A stretch of 64,000 nt of DNA from Lachnocurva sp029100405 (GCA_046263755.1 JBJYZC010000004.1:62001-126000); one strand, 5' to 3'. Positions 50,296-59,890 are shown, numbered from the stretch's first letter. Made by a program: numbers and translations. The notes: a model not told the origin generated them from the letters alone.

Positions 50296-52403
50296 TCAGG
50301 AGAAGAACGCATTTCCCGTAAGAAACGGGAAGGCGTTCTTAATTTTTTATTGTCCAAAACCGCCGTCGACAAGACCAGTTTGGTCTTGGCCCTTGTCATA
50401 GCCACATAGAACATGCGGCGTTCCTCTTCCATCTCCTCCTCTGTCACCGCCTTAGCCGACGGCACCGCTCCCTCAATTAAGTTCAAAATATAGACCGTAT
50501 CGAATTCCAGTCCCTTGGAACTATGGAAGGTATGAAGCGAGATCCGGTCTCTCAGATTCGATCGATTCGGATCCTCTCCCTCCTCCCCGGTTCGAATTTC
50601 TTTTCCTCTTCTAAGAGATCCTTCTGTCTCTTTTTGTTTTCCTTTTTGTTTTCCTTTTTGTTTTCCTTTAAAACCTTCATTCTCCCGCTCCCAATCCAGA
50701 TAGAGGTCCCGAATCCGATCCGCCAGGCCCCGAATAGACTTCTCCTTATGAGCCAGGCGGAGTATGAGATCTCGATCGTTTTCCCATGACGATCTTCTTA
50801 CTCTCTCTCCATCTCGTCCGGAATCTTTATCATCCTCCCTTTCCCGGCTTAATATGCCTCCCTCGGAGTTTTTCTCTGTCTCTCTGCAGAAAGCTTCATA
50901 ACCGCACCCTTTCAAGATATAATTCACCGCAGCATAAGGCGGAAGCGTCCGAATGAAATGCAGATCTGAAAGGAAAGCCAGAAGGATTTGATACAGTCGT
51001 TCTGATTTTTGTCTTACGGCATAGACATCCGAGCAGGAAGTCCTGCCGCCTCCATAAGACCTGGCTCGGTTCAGAAGTTCCTCATCACTGAAACCATCCT
51101 CCGAAAAGATCGTTCTCGGCAGATAACGAAGGGGCCGGTTGATGACCCGAAGGAAATCCTCCCTCGTCCTTTTTCCATCCGCCAGACGAAGATAAGCTTC
51201 CATATCCCGGAAAATGGGATGACCATAAGGGTTCTTCTTCTCTTCCGGATAAGAAAAGGGGATCTTATTCAGCGCCAGTTCCTGACGAATGGCATCGGCA
51301 TGAAAGCGGTTCCGAAAAAGGATACCGATCCGCCCTTCCCCTTTCAGATCCTGCTGGATCAGAGACAGGATCTTCTTTGCCTCTTCCTCAAAAGATGCAG
51401 AAAAAAGATAGAAGATCTGCCCCTCTTCTTCTGACACGGCAAGGGCCTCCTTGGGATAGCGTTCTTTATTCCATTGGATCAAACGATCCGAAGCCGAGAC
51501 AATGGCCTTTGCCGACCGATAATTTCGCGTCATCTTTAAGATTTCACACTGCGGATAAATATCCGGGAAGCGAAGCATCAGTTTTGGAGAAGCGTTTCGA
51601 AAACCATAGATGGACTGATCGTCATCTCCGACCGCAAAGATATGATTGGCCGGGCCGGACAAGAGGGCCAGGATTTCAAACTGAATAGGATTCATATCCT
51701 GCACTTCATCCACCAAAATGTATGGATAGCGTTTCCTCCACTGTTTTAACAGATCCGGTCGATTCAAAAAGAGGTCCCTGGTTTTCCCCATGAGGTCGTC
51801 AAAATCCAAAAGCCGGCTTTCTTCCTTTTTCTCCTGATAGAGTCCTATGACCCTTCTAAAATCCTCCGGAAAAAACTTGGGCTTATACTGATCCAGGGGC
51901 AGACCGCTGCAGGCAAAGCGGCTGAGTTCCTGCCAGACCTTGGGATCCTCTTCGACATCTTCCAGGAAAGGAAGGCCGGCTTCGATCAGACTTGCTTTTA
52001 AGATTGCCCGTCGTCCTGGCCCGGTCAGAAGATCCTTCTGCCGATAGCCGAGAGATGTCCTTAAAATAAAAAAGAAAACGGAATGAAAGGTTCCAAAAGA
52101 AACCCTTTGTCCCGTTTCCCCAGACTTTTGAAGGAAGCGGGTCTTCATTTCCATAGCAGCATCCCTTGTGAATGTGATCACAAGGATCTGCTCCTCCGGA
52201 ATACCTGCTTCCCTGATTAAATACAAAATGCGTTCGGTCAGTACCGTCGTCTTTCCGGCGCCGGGTCCGGCCAATATGAGACAGGGTCCGTCTCCCCGGC
52301 TGACAGCCCGGGTCTGAAGGGCATCAAGATGCATAAAACGCTCTCTTCCTATCTCTCTTCTTACGTTCGGATCCTGTTTCCCAGCCGGATCCTGTTTTTT
52401 CAT
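50280..52403 (-). CDS. UvrD/PcrA-type ATP-dependent DNA helicase
   Basis: Superfamily 1A helicase. Motifs in order: LILAGPGAGKTTVL (I), ITFTRDAAMEMK (Ia), ILVDEVQDMNPIQ (II), GDDDQSIYGFRNA (III), MTRNYRS (IV), HTFHSSKGLEFDTVYI (V) and RRMFYVAMTRAK (VI), ending at the usual SRFLREM. Length about 707 aa from the ATG at 52403. Another possible start is the ATG at 52334 (MHLDALQ), which has GGAAGAG upstream. The frame continues to 52514 but that part is the palindromic element. A short Lys/Gln repeat (KGKQKGKQKGKQK) lies near the centre of the 2B region. Role in repair or recombination; not necessarily PcrA itself. Confidence 0.93.
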   Translation of the reverse strand: MKKQDPAGKQDPNVRREIGRERFMHLDALQTRAVSRGDGPCLILAGPGAGKTTVLTERILYLIREAGIPEEQILVITFTRDAAMEMKTRFLQKSGETGQRVSFGTFHSVFFFILRTSLGYRQKDLLTGPGRRAILKASLIEAGLPFLEDVEEDPKVWQELSRFACSGLPLDQYKPKFFPEDFRRVIGLYQEKKEESRLLDFDDLMGKTRDLFLNRPDLLKQWRKRYPYILVDEVQDMNPIQFEILALLSGPANHIFAVGDDDQSIYGFRNASPKLMLRFPDIYPQCEILKMTRNYRSAKAIVSASDRLIQWNKERYPKEALAVSEEEGQIFYLFSASFEEEAKKILSLIQQDLKGEGRIGILFRNRFHADAIRQELALNKIPFSYPEEKKNPYGHPIFRDMEAYLRLADGKRTREDFLRVINRPLRYLPRTIFSEDGFSDEELLNRARSYGGGRTSCSDVYAVRQKSERLYQILLAFLSDLHFIRTLPPYAAVNYILKGCGYEAFCRETEKNSEGGILSREREDDKDSGRDGERVRRSSWENDRDLILRLAHKEKSIRGLADRIRDLYLDWERENEGFKGKQKGKQKGKQKETEGSLRRGKEIRTGEEGEDPNRSNLRDRISLHTFHSSKGLEFDTVYILNLIEGAVPSAKAVTEEEMEEERRMFYVAMTRAKTKLVLSTAVLDNKKLRTPSRFLREMRSSPDHNCS
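50303..50348 (+). terminator. Terminator of the DUF1292 gene, inside the helicase coding end
   Basis: Stem AAGAACGC/GCGTTCTT with an inner TTCCCGT/ACGGGAA stem, followed by AATTTTTT on the plus strand. On the other strand the same bases encode the helicase C-terminal PSRFLREMR region and the T run encodes its Asn-Lys-Lys. Confidence 0.9.
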
Positions 52404-52465
52404 AACTCCATTTTCACGGATTCGATTCCCCTTCGAATCCGCTGTTCTACTCTCTAAAACAGCCG

Positions 52466-52655
52466 CCCCGAGGGTAGGTCTCGTCCTCAGGGTTACTTCG
52501 CCGTGTAACTTCATCGAACGCTCTCCTGTCGAAAAGCGGCCCTGCGGAACTCGCTGCTTCGCAGCTCAGACAGTCCTCGGGCTGATCGCTTTTCTCGGTC
52601 GATCGTTCGGAAGTTACATCGGCTTGCAAATTCGTCCGAGACCTACTCTCGTGGC
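52466..52655. repeat. Large imperfect palindromic element after gltX
   Basis: About 190 bp centred near 52560. Paired arms read from outside in: CGAG/CTCG, GTAGGTCTCG/CGAGACCTAC (perfect, 52474-52483 with 52637-52646), TGTAACTTC/GAAGTTACA, CGAACG/CGTTCG, GAAAAGCG/CGCTTTTC, GCCC/GGGC, and GCTGC-TTC-GCAGC at the centre. It lies between gltX and the helicase gene and encodes nothing recognisable. It could be a mobile non-autonomous repeat or a structured RNA. Only one copy is in the window. Confidence 0.85.
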
Positions 52656-52664
52656 GTCTGGATG

Positions 52665-54134
52665 TTAGATTTCCTTCTCCAGCTTATCTATAGCATTCTG
52701 GATCCGCTCCAGGCTTCTCTCCTTGCCCAGGAGTTCCAGAAGCTGGGTAGCACCGCCAGGGGTGCTCTGCTTTCCGGAAAGGGCGGTCCGGATCGGCCAC
52801 ATGACCTGACCGTTCTTCCAGCCATGCTCTCCAGCGAAAGCCTTGAGTTCTTCGAAAAGAGCATCATTGGAATAATCCTCTGTGGATTCCAGAAGCGGAA
52901 GCACCGTCTTTAAGACCTCCAGAGAAAGCTCCGCTGTGGTCTTCATTTTCTTGTGGGCATACATGGAGACATCGTAATCCGGTACCTCCTTCAGAAAATC
53001 GATATGGTCCTCGATCTCCGGGAAGGTCTCGATCCTGCCCTGAACCATCTCGGCAATCTTCTCATCGTCAAAAGAATCACCGACTGCCTCATGGATATAG
53101 GGAAGGGCCTTTTTCAGGAAAGCTTCCTTTGACATCTTCCGGATATACTCGCCGTTCATCCATTTCAGCTTACCATAATCGAAAACAGCCGGGGACTTAT
53201 TAATTCTGTGATAATCGAACTCCTTGACCAGCTCCTCCAATGTGAAAATTTCCTGATTGGATTCCGGACTCCAGCCTAAGAGAGCCACGAAATTCACGAT
53301 TGCTTCCGTCAAAAAGCCCTGCTCTACCAGATCCTCGAAAGAGGAATGTCCGGAACGCTTGGAAAGCTTCTGATGGTCTTCATTTGTGATCAGAGGACAA
53401 TGGATATACTTAGGAATCTCCCAGCCGAAAGCCTCGTAAAGACGGTTGTACTTGGGGGAAGAAGACAGATATTCATTTCCTCTCACGACATGAGTAATAC
53501 CCATGAGATGATCGTCTACCACATTTGCGAAATTATAGGTCGGATATCCGTCCGATTTGATCAGGATCATATCATCGAGCTCGGAATTATCGACAATGAT
53601 ATCTCCGTAGATCTCATCATGGAAGGTGGTTGTGCCTGTCGTCGGATTATTCTGACGGATGACAAAAGGCATACCGGCATCCAGATTCTTCTGAACCTCT
53701 TCCTTGGACAGATGCAGGCAGTGCTTATCATAAGCACGGACTTCCTTTTTCTCGCCATCCACTTCGATCGTACGGGTCAGAGAATTCAACCGTTCCTCGG
53801 TGCAGAAGCAGTAATAGGCTTCGCCCTTATCAATGAGCTCCTTGGCATATTTCATGTAGAGACCCTGTGCCTGTCTCTCACTCTGGACATAGGGGCCACA
53901 GCCTCCGTCCTTATCCGGTCCTTCATCATGCACCAGACCGGTTTCCTTCATGGTCCGGTAAATAATATCGACCGCGCCCTCAACATAGCGCTCCTGATCC
54001 GTGTCCTCGATTCGAAGGATGAAATCTCCCCCGGCATGCTTTGCGATAAGATATGCATACAGTGCGGTTCTAAGGTTTCCGACATGCATCCGGCCGGTCG
54101 GGCTCGGAGCAAATCTTGTTCTGACTTTACTCAT
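52665..54134 (-). CDS. gltX: Glutamyl-tRNA synthetase
   Basis: Class I synthetase that charges tRNA-Glu, and in many Gram-positives also tRNA-Gln. The HIGH-like motif is PSPTGRMHVGNLRTALY (residues 10-26), and the KMSKS-like motif is KLSKRSG near 245. The C-terminal anticodon-binding helical domain follows. The 489 aa length is standard. The upstream gene ends 35 nt away; the palindromic element lies directly downstream. Confidence 0.97.
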   Translation of the reverse strand: MSKVRTRFAPSPTGRMHVGNLRTALYAYLIAKHAGGDFILRIEDTDQERYVEGAVDIIYRTMKETGLVHDEGPDKDGGCGPYVQSERQAQGLYMKYAKELIDKGEAYYCFCTEERLNSLTRTIEVDGEKKEVRAYDKHCLHLSKEEVQKNLDAGMPFVIRQNNPTTGTTTFHDEIYGDIIVDNSELDDMILIKSDGYPTYNFANVVDDHLMGITHVVRGNEYLSSSPKYNRLYEAFGWEIPKYIHCPLITNEDHQKLSKRSGHSSFEDLVEQGFLTEAIVNFVALLGWSPESNQEIFTLEELVKEFDYHRINKSPAVFDYGKLKWMNGEYIRKMSKEAFLKKALPYIHEAVGDSFDDEKIAEMVQGRIETFPEIEDHIDFLKEVPDYDVSMYAHKKMKTTAELSLEVLKTVLPLLESTEDYSNDALFEELKAFAGEHGWKNGQVMWPIRTALSGKQSTPGGATQLLELLGKERSLERIQNAIDKLEKEI

Positions 54135-54169
54135 AATGTCTCCTTTTTATCTCAGCAGGAAAACTCAGA

Positions 54170-55012
54170 TCATAATTGACTGAGATAATCCTGTTTCCAT
54201 TGATCGATTGTTTCTCTGATATCATGGATATCAGTTCTTACAGTCTGACCCTCTGATGTTACAACTTGCGAAATGGCACTGTCAACATCTTCTCCGAATT
54301 TGACCAAAGGTTCTGCCTCGGACTCAATTCGAACGGCTTCTTCCACTTCCTTCTGAAGATCCGGGGTCACAAGGAAGTGATGAAGGTTTTCCTGATAAGC
54401 CTCCTTGTTTCCCTCGACCAGGCAGGCTTCCAAAAGGGAGCAAAGAGAAATGGTCCGATGATTCTTCTCATAAGCCCTTTTAAAACTCTCCTCCGCTTCC
54501 GAAAAAGAGAAGAGACGAACCTGTCCGACGCCGAGATTGTGCCAGAGATCACCTAAGAGTTCCAAAGAAGGCTTTAATCTCTCCTGATCTTCCAGGAGGG
54601 CTTGATATTCCCGGATGGCATCCATGACATGCCCATCCTCCAGTAGATGGTCCGCCCGGATCTTCCGGCTTTCCACCTCTCCCTTACTCTCGAACGTCTC
54701 GATCTCCCTGACCGTTCTCTGAATCTCCGGTGGTGTGAGATAACCGGTCTCTTCCAGGATCCGGCTGACAAAAATGTGAAGCGGAGCCTTTCTTCCCATC
54801 AATCCCTGCAATTCTTCTGCCAGTTTTTTCTCCCCCAGATCCTCCCCGATCCATTGGATCAGATCCGGGTTGATAAAATCAGGTCGAAGAAGATAGATAT
54901 TATGGGCCAGATAATAGGACAATTCTTCCAGAGAATAAATATTCAGTGATTTTTCTTCGATATAATAAGGGCTGGCCGTCAAAGGTGCCCTGCACAGAAT
55001 CAGTTCTCCCAT
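54170..55012 (-). CDS. Helical-repeat protein of the DUF5716/DUF5717 cluster
   Basis: A 280 aa soluble protein I cannot name. Residues 115-215 resemble tetratricopeptide repeats (RADHLLEDGHVMDAIREYQALLE; ELLGDLWHNLGVGQVRLFSFSEAEESFKRAYEKN). The N-terminal 110 residues start with CRAPLTASPYYIEEKSLNIYSLEELSYYL, a segment without a known motif. It begins right after the DUF5716 stop, whose last codons supply its GGAG site, so the two are translationally coupled. A co-chaperone-like adaptor role is inferred from TPRs beside an Hsp70-like gene. Confidence 0.75.
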   Translation of the reverse strand: MGELILCRAPLTASPYYIEEKSLNIYSLEELSYYLAHNIYLLRPDFINPDLIQWIGEDLGEKKLAEELQGLMGRKAPLHIFVSRILEETGYLTPPEIQRTVREIETFESKGEVESRKIRADHLLEDGHVMDAIREYQALLEDQERLKPSLELLGDLWHNLGVGQVRLFSFSEAEESFKRAYEKNHRTISLCSLLEACLVEGNKEAYQENLHHFLVTPDLQKEVEEAVRIESEAEPLVKFGEDVDSAISQVVTSEGQTVRTDIHDIRETIDQWKQDYLSQL

Positions 55013-55013
55013 A

Positions 55014-56243
55014 TCAGTTCTCCACCTGGACCCTGTGGACCCAGCTTTTTCCGCTGCCCGGATAGATCTCGCCGAAACCCAGATCCAGGATCCTTACCTT
55101 GACTTCACGGTCCGACACGGCCTCCGCAGAAATCCGAAGCCTTGACGTCCGGTTTTCTCTCCTCGGCAGATCTTCCAGCTTCAAGAGGTCGATCTTTGCC
55201 TTACGGCTTTCCGGCCGCTGGATCCAGAGTTCGATCTCCGGGCTTCCATCCAGGATCACCTCACACTGACCTTTCGCAGTAAACCAGCTGTCCCCGGCTT
55301 CGATCAAAGGAAGAAAACGAGCCTTATTCCGGTCGCTGACCTTAAGAAATAGATGGAATTTCATCTCCTGGTCACCCAAATAGGAGAAGGGCCAGCTTTT
55401 CTCTCCGCTTCTGACCCGTCCGGCATAGGACGCCCCTTTCGAATAGAGGTTTTTCCCGACAAAGACATGGCATTCCCGCGTCAGAAGGGCCATAGACTCC
55501 TTCATCCAGCCCCCGTCAAAACCGTCTCCGACCAGATAGGCCGTGCTGCATTTCCCTTGAGACAAGAGATTCCGACAGACCTCTGCAAATTCCATATCCC
55601 GGTTTTCAAGATGCATTTCATAAGAAGAATCGTCTAATGTCACCCGCTGGGGTCTGCCTTTGGTTTCTCTGTGCAGACGGCAGGTCCGGATCTGTTCGCC
55701 GGATGCCTCCAGGAGAAGAACATCGTTCGTAAAGAGGTCACTTCTCTGACTTAAGGCATAGTAATAGAAGGCCTCTCTATGGTCCAAAAGGATCAGCTGA
55801 TCTAAGGTCAGAGACAGTCTGGACATCAGATCTGTCAACAGTTCCATATCCTGCTCTGAAAAATGCTCTGCAGTAAAAGCAACTTTTTCGATGGTCAAAG
55901 GCCGGATCGCTGATCCGTTCAATTCCATCAAATGCCGGATAAAAATAGCGAAAAGATCACGTGCCTCATAGACCCTGCCATCCAAAGTAAGTTTATAATT
56001 TTTTTTTGCATTTTCCAAAAGAGAGGGAACTTCGACTGCCCTTCCTTCCAGGGCCTTCTCTCTGGCATCTTTCCCGAAGAACCACTGGGAGAGACCAGGT
56101 CTCTTGGCCAATGCCGTCGGAATCTCGATATCGTCACTGCCAACCACCGTAGACATGGTCAGAGGATCTGACATGTTCGTCTGCCAGTAGCTGATAATCG
56201 TGGTTTTCTCCCCCAGATCGATCCCATAATATAAGCCACTCAT
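55014..56243 (-). CDS. DUF5716 family Hsp70/actin-like protein
   Basis: A 409 aa protein of the actin/Hsp70 ATPase fold. The phosphate-1 motif is YYGIDLGEKTTIISYW (5-20), HREAFYYYALSQ (155-166) matches the Hsp70 linker helix, DVLLLEASGEQIRT (174-187) sits at the phosphate-2 position but lacks the GGGT glycines, and AYLVGDGFDGGWMKES (235-250) is the adenosine motif. From about 295 a beta-rich region follows that may be a substrate-binding part. Ribosome site and start are clear. It lies between the DUF5717 gene and the helical-repeat gene. ATP binding is plausible; hydrolysis is uncertain because phosphate-2 is degenerate. Confidence 0.8.
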   Translation of the reverse strand: MSGLYYGIDLGEKTTIISYWQTNMSDPLTMSTVVGSDDIEIPTALAKRPGLSQWFFGKDAREKALEGRAVEVPSLLENAKKNYKLTLDGRVYEARDLFAIFIRHLMELNGSAIRPLTIEKVAFTAEHFSEQDMELLTDLMSRLSLTLDQLILLDHREAFYYYALSQRSDLFTNDVLLLEASGEQIRTCRLHRETKGRPQRVTLDDSSYEMHLENRDMEFAEVCRNLLSQGKCSTAYLVGDGFDGGWMKESMALLTRECHVFVGKNLYSKGASYAGRVRSGEKSWPFSYLGDQEMKFHLFLKVSDRNKARFLPLIEAGDSWFTAKGQCEVILDGSPEIELWIQRPESRKAKIDLLKLEDLPRRENRTSRLRISAEAVSDREVKVRILDLGFGEIYPGSGKSWVHRVQVEN

Positions 56244-56299
56244 CCTGCTTTCTACTTCCTTCTCTTCTTTCTTCTTTTCTTTCTTCTTCTCTTTCTGCT

Positions 56300-59200
56300 T
56301 CAGATCCAGTGAAAGAGATGCCGGGTCAGTCTCTGCTTTCTGGCGAAAGACTTGATCTCCTCTGCCAATTTCTCCGGCTGCTTCTCCTGCCGGTCCTTTT
56401 CGATCTGATTCATGTCAGAAAAGTAATTTTTCTCCTTTTGATCCTTATTTTCCGCACCGGACAAACTGCCGGCAGCCAGATTTTCGCCCTCCGGCGACAG
56501 GATCTGATAAGTGACACGATCCGAATAAAAAAGGACGAAAGGCTTTACATAGATTCCGTCATACATTTCCTTCAGGAATTCCCGCTGCTTTGGCTCCTCA
56601 TTCTTCTGCCATTCCAGAACCAGTTCCCGGCCTGCCTGTCCGTGATACTCCAGAAAGATCTTATCATTGATCTGATAGCGGATCTGTAAGGCAGGGTCTG
56701 CATTTTTATAAAATGTAAACCAGACTTTTCTTCGCGTGAAATCGCTCAAGAGTTTCTCCAGAAGACTTGTTTCCTCCGCGGAAAGTCCGGTCCGGCCCAA
56801 GAGATCTTTTAAGAGTGCAAGTCTCATGCTCCTGGACCCGTCTCCTGTCTCTTCCAGACGCATAAGATCCGAGAAGAAGGATGCGTCTTCCTTCCGGTCG
56901 TAAAGAAGATACTGTCTGGACCAGAAATTCAAGAAAGCCTCCACCACCATCCGATTGGGATGACGTCTCTTGTAAGAGAGATAGAGCTTTGCCGGATAAT
57001 CCATATTGTAAGAGCTGTAAAGCATCTGGATCAGGATCCGCTCCGTAAGGCCGAAGTCCTGCATCCGATCCTCTTCCACCTGAAGGAAAAGCTTCTGCAT
57101 ATCCCGGATCGGGCCGCTGTAATAACGGTTGAGATAAGCCAGGGACTGTTCCGAAGCACAGTCTCTTAAGAAGAGCCAGGAAGCCAAAGAAACTAAGAAA
57201 TCTTCTTCCTGAAAGCCGGCTCTTACGATCCTGAAATTTACTACCCAGAGCAAAAGCTTCGGATCAACCATGAGGCCATTCGTAAGGAGAAGCATTTCAT
57301 AGGCCTCATCCAAAAACTGTTCTTTGATGCCATAGGTCAGCATTTCTTTCCGAAGTTCCACGGGTAGAAATTCATCCTTCCGATGGTCCCAGAGATAGGA
57401 GGTCAGAACCTCTTCCTTCCCCTGTTGCTTCAAATAATCCAGCATAGCCGGATAGAGGTTTTTCCGAAAGGCGGGAGCGATCTCCTCATCCGACAGAAGA
57501 TGCTGAATCAAAGACAAATCCCCGCTTTGGAAGGTCTTTTCCTTCCGCCGGATAAAATCAGACAGTTGGAATTCATAAGGGTCCGGGATCCGGTTTTCCA
57601 GAAAGATCCGGGAAGATTCCGGAAGGATGTCTTCCAAATAGACCCTGCCCTCTTCTGCAAAGCGGCAGCCATCCCCGTCTTCCAAAAAGATCTTGAAATC
57701 AGGATCCTGGATGGTTACATAGGAGAGGCCGTTTACAACCGGAAACATCCGGGGGTTCTTGCGGCAATTTTCATAGACCACCAGGCGAACGGCCTTCTGC
57801 CGCAAAGGGACAGCCTTCTTTACGAAGAAGAGGCGGCCCAGATTCCGGCAGTCATCATCGGTCAGAAACTCTCCCTTCAAAAGATCCCGATAGAGAATGA
57901 TCATGTTATCACTCAAGCGGCCGGCATAAAGCTGTTCTTTGGCAAATTTTATGATTGCCCGGAAATATTCCTTATAAGTGTCCGGATCTTCCCTTTTATG
58001 AAGAACACAATTGGCAAATAACTGCGCCTTCTGTTCGAAAGGAAGCTGGCTTGGATAGCGGAAATAGAGCTTGACCTTCTTCGGCAGAGGGGAAACGTAA
58101 TCCTGAGGAAGGGAATAGAGATAGGCTTCATAAATGCCCGGCACATCCATATCCTTCTCAATGCCGAGGAGATACCAGGGCAGATAGGCCTCCTTGAATT
58201 TCCTCCCCAAAAGGAGATAACTTAAGATCCGCTTCAAGAGATCATCTCTCCTGTAGTGGTCCTTATAACAAGCCATAAGAATTCGTAAGACTCTCTCATC
58301 AAAGACCGGGAAAAAGGACAGGATCTCCACAAGCTGCATGGAAATTGCATCCGAAAAGGCATGATATTTCTCAAGAAAAGCCAGAACCCGGAAGGTAAAG
58401 GGATTGAACTCGTTCAGTAAATAGGGTGCCTTGTTATACAGATCCATAGCCTCCAGATAGAGAAGGGGGCTGGCATAGCCGTTCATGACCCACTGGCGGA
58501 TATCCTTTAATTTCCATGCCGGATCCCTCTCATAGGAAGTTCTGAGATGGAGAAGAAGAAGGAAGATCCTGAGGTCATCCGGATTCATTGCAAAGATCTC
58601 TTCTATTTCTTCGGTCAGCCGGGTCTTATAGCTCTCCTCTTCTTCCATTTTGATGCAGAGATAGAGAAGGGCCGCCCAGGCCGGGCTGGCATGGTCTTTG
58701 ATATCTTCTTTTAACTCCCGGATGAAATATAGAGCTTCCTGACGGTCATCATTCATCAGATGAACATAGCAGCGGCAGAGGTTGATCCAGACATTCTCCC
58801 GATAGCTTAAGAAACCTTTCTTTTTCTCTGTCTCTTCCTCTTCCATATGAGATAAAAGATCCAGAGAATCCAAGCTTTCTTTTACCCATGCTTCCTTCTC
58901 CATCTTTCCCAGGCGAAAGAAGATATAATCCTTATAGAGTCGAACGATGGTCTTCTGCTTTTGATTTTCTTCGGAAAGTTTTTTCCCTTCTTCCTCCGTC
59001 CGAACGCCCGCTTCAATGGTGATCCTTATGGAATTTCTCTTGTCAAAAAGACGGATATGGCCTGCATTTCTTCCTCCATGCAGGCGGTCTTTTCGGATCA
59101 GAAAGCGAAGGCTGGCGGCAACGCCCAGAAAATCGGTCTCTGTCAAGACTTTCTTCTCCGGCTCTAAGAAATCCGCATCGCTTTCCACATGGATCGAGGT

Positions 59201-59890
59201 ATAACCCCAGGTGGATCGTGTGATCGGAATGGTTCCCTGCCAATCTTCTCTCAGGCCATAGACCTTCATTTCTTTGTCTTTGCTCTCAAAGAGAACCGGC
59301 TCCTTGACCTTACCATCCACCAGATAGTTTTCCAGATTCTGAATCGTTGGAGTCGCTGTCACAAAACCCCGGAAAAGAAGTTTCTGATCCAGGGGAGCTT
59401 TCTCCATGGCTTTTGCATAATTTTCACTGAAAAAAAGCCGAAGAGCCCCCTCCGGATCTTTTCGATAGATCCGGCAGAGGTCCTCTGGTGTAGAAAGGGA
59501 AAGCTCACCGTCTGCTTTTCCATCCTTTTCTTCCTCGGTAAAGAGAAAGCGATATGACAGCCTTAAGCTTCCCTGATTATAGATAATGGTAAAATTTCCT
59601 TCCAGCATGTCCTCTTTTGAAAATGCGGCATCCTGGAGTTTGTAAGAAATCGTGATCTCTGTTCCCTCAAATTGAGGGGTCTCACACAGAACATAGGGAT
59701 TGGAAGAATAGACAATGCCCCTGGCCATGACTCCATTCTTACTCTGCAGGCGGAATGTTCCCTTTTTATCCCCGGATAAAGGAAAAGTGAGATTTAAGGT
59801 TTCCGGACAGACAATGAGATCCGGCTTCGGGTCGTCAAAACGATCTTCTGATATTCTCCAGATCCTTCTACGCAAGTCTAATTCCTCCAA
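56300..59890 (-). CDS. DUF5717 family giant protein
   Basis: A 1196 aa protein. Residues 15-120 look like an immunoglobulin-type beta sandwich (LIVCPETLNLTFPLSGDKK, GTEITISYKLQD), and a second beta domain spans about 210-310. The rest (about 320-1080) is alpha-helical with repeated Tyr/Leu-rich helices, suggesting a long TPR- or HEAT-like solenoid. No signal peptide or membrane segment is seen, so it is probably cytoplasmic. The extreme C-terminus is charged. It heads the operon with DUF5716 and the helical-repeat gene; the name DUF5717 is recalled from family resemblance and was not checked. No enzyme motif is visible. Confidence 0.78.
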   Translation of the reverse strand: MEELDLRRRIWRISEDRFDDPKPDLIVCPETLNLTFPLSGDKKGTFRLQSKNGVMARGIVYSSNPYVLCETPQFEGTEITISYKLQDAAFSKEDMLEGNFTIIYNQGSLRLSYRFLFTEEEKDGKADGELSLSTPEDLCRIYRKDPEGALRLFFSENYAKAMEKAPLDQKLLFRGFVTATPTIQNLENYLVDGKVKEPVLFESKDKEMKVYGLREDWQGTIPITRSTWGYTSIHVESDADFLEPEKKVLTETDFLGVAASLRFLIRKDRLHGGRNAGHIRLFDKRNSIRITIEAGVRTEEEGKKLSEENQKQKTIVRLYKDYIFFRLGKMEKEAWVKESLDSLDLLSHMEEEETEKKKGFLSYRENVWINLCRCYVHLMNDDRQEALYFIRELKEDIKDHASPAWAALLYLCIKMEEEESYKTRLTEEIEEIFAMNPDDLRIFLLLLHLRTSYERDPAWKLKDIRQWVMNGYASPLLYLEAMDLYNKAPYLLNEFNPFTFRVLAFLEKYHAFSDAISMQLVEILSFFPVFDERVLRILMACYKDHYRRDDLLKRILSYLLLGRKFKEAYLPWYLLGIEKDMDVPGIYEAYLYSLPQDYVSPLPKKVKLYFRYPSQLPFEQKAQLFANCVLHKREDPDTYKEYFRAIIKFAKEQLYAGRLSDNMIILYRDLLKGEFLTDDDCRNLGRLFFVKKAVPLRQKAVRLVVYENCRKNPRMFPVVNGLSYVTIQDPDFKIFLEDGDGCRFAEEGRVYLEDILPESSRIFLENRIPDPYEFQLSDFIRRKEKTFQSGDLSLIQHLLSDEEIAPAFRKNLYPAMLDYLKQQGKEEVLTSYLWDHRKDEFLPVELRKEMLTYGIKEQFLDEAYEMLLLTNGLMVDPKLLLWVVNFRIVRAGFQEEDFLVSLASWLFLRDCASEQSLAYLNRYYSGPIRDMQKLFLQVEEDRMQDFGLTERILIQMLYSSYNMDYPAKLYLSYKRRHPNRMVVEAFLNFWSRQYLLYDRKEDASFFSDLMRLEETGDGSRSMRLALLKDLLGRTGLSAEETSLLEKLLSDFTRRKVWFTFYKNADPALQIRYQINDKIFLEYHGQAGRELVLEWQKNEEPKQREFLKEMYDGIYVKPFVLFYSDRVTYQILSPEGENLAAGSLSGAENKDQKEKNYFSDMNQIEKDRQEKQPEKLAEEIKSFARKQRLTRHLFHWI

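Noticed and set aside
52404..52514. Helicase start at 52514
   Set aside because: The first 37 codons fall in the palindromic element and do not resemble helicase N-termini.
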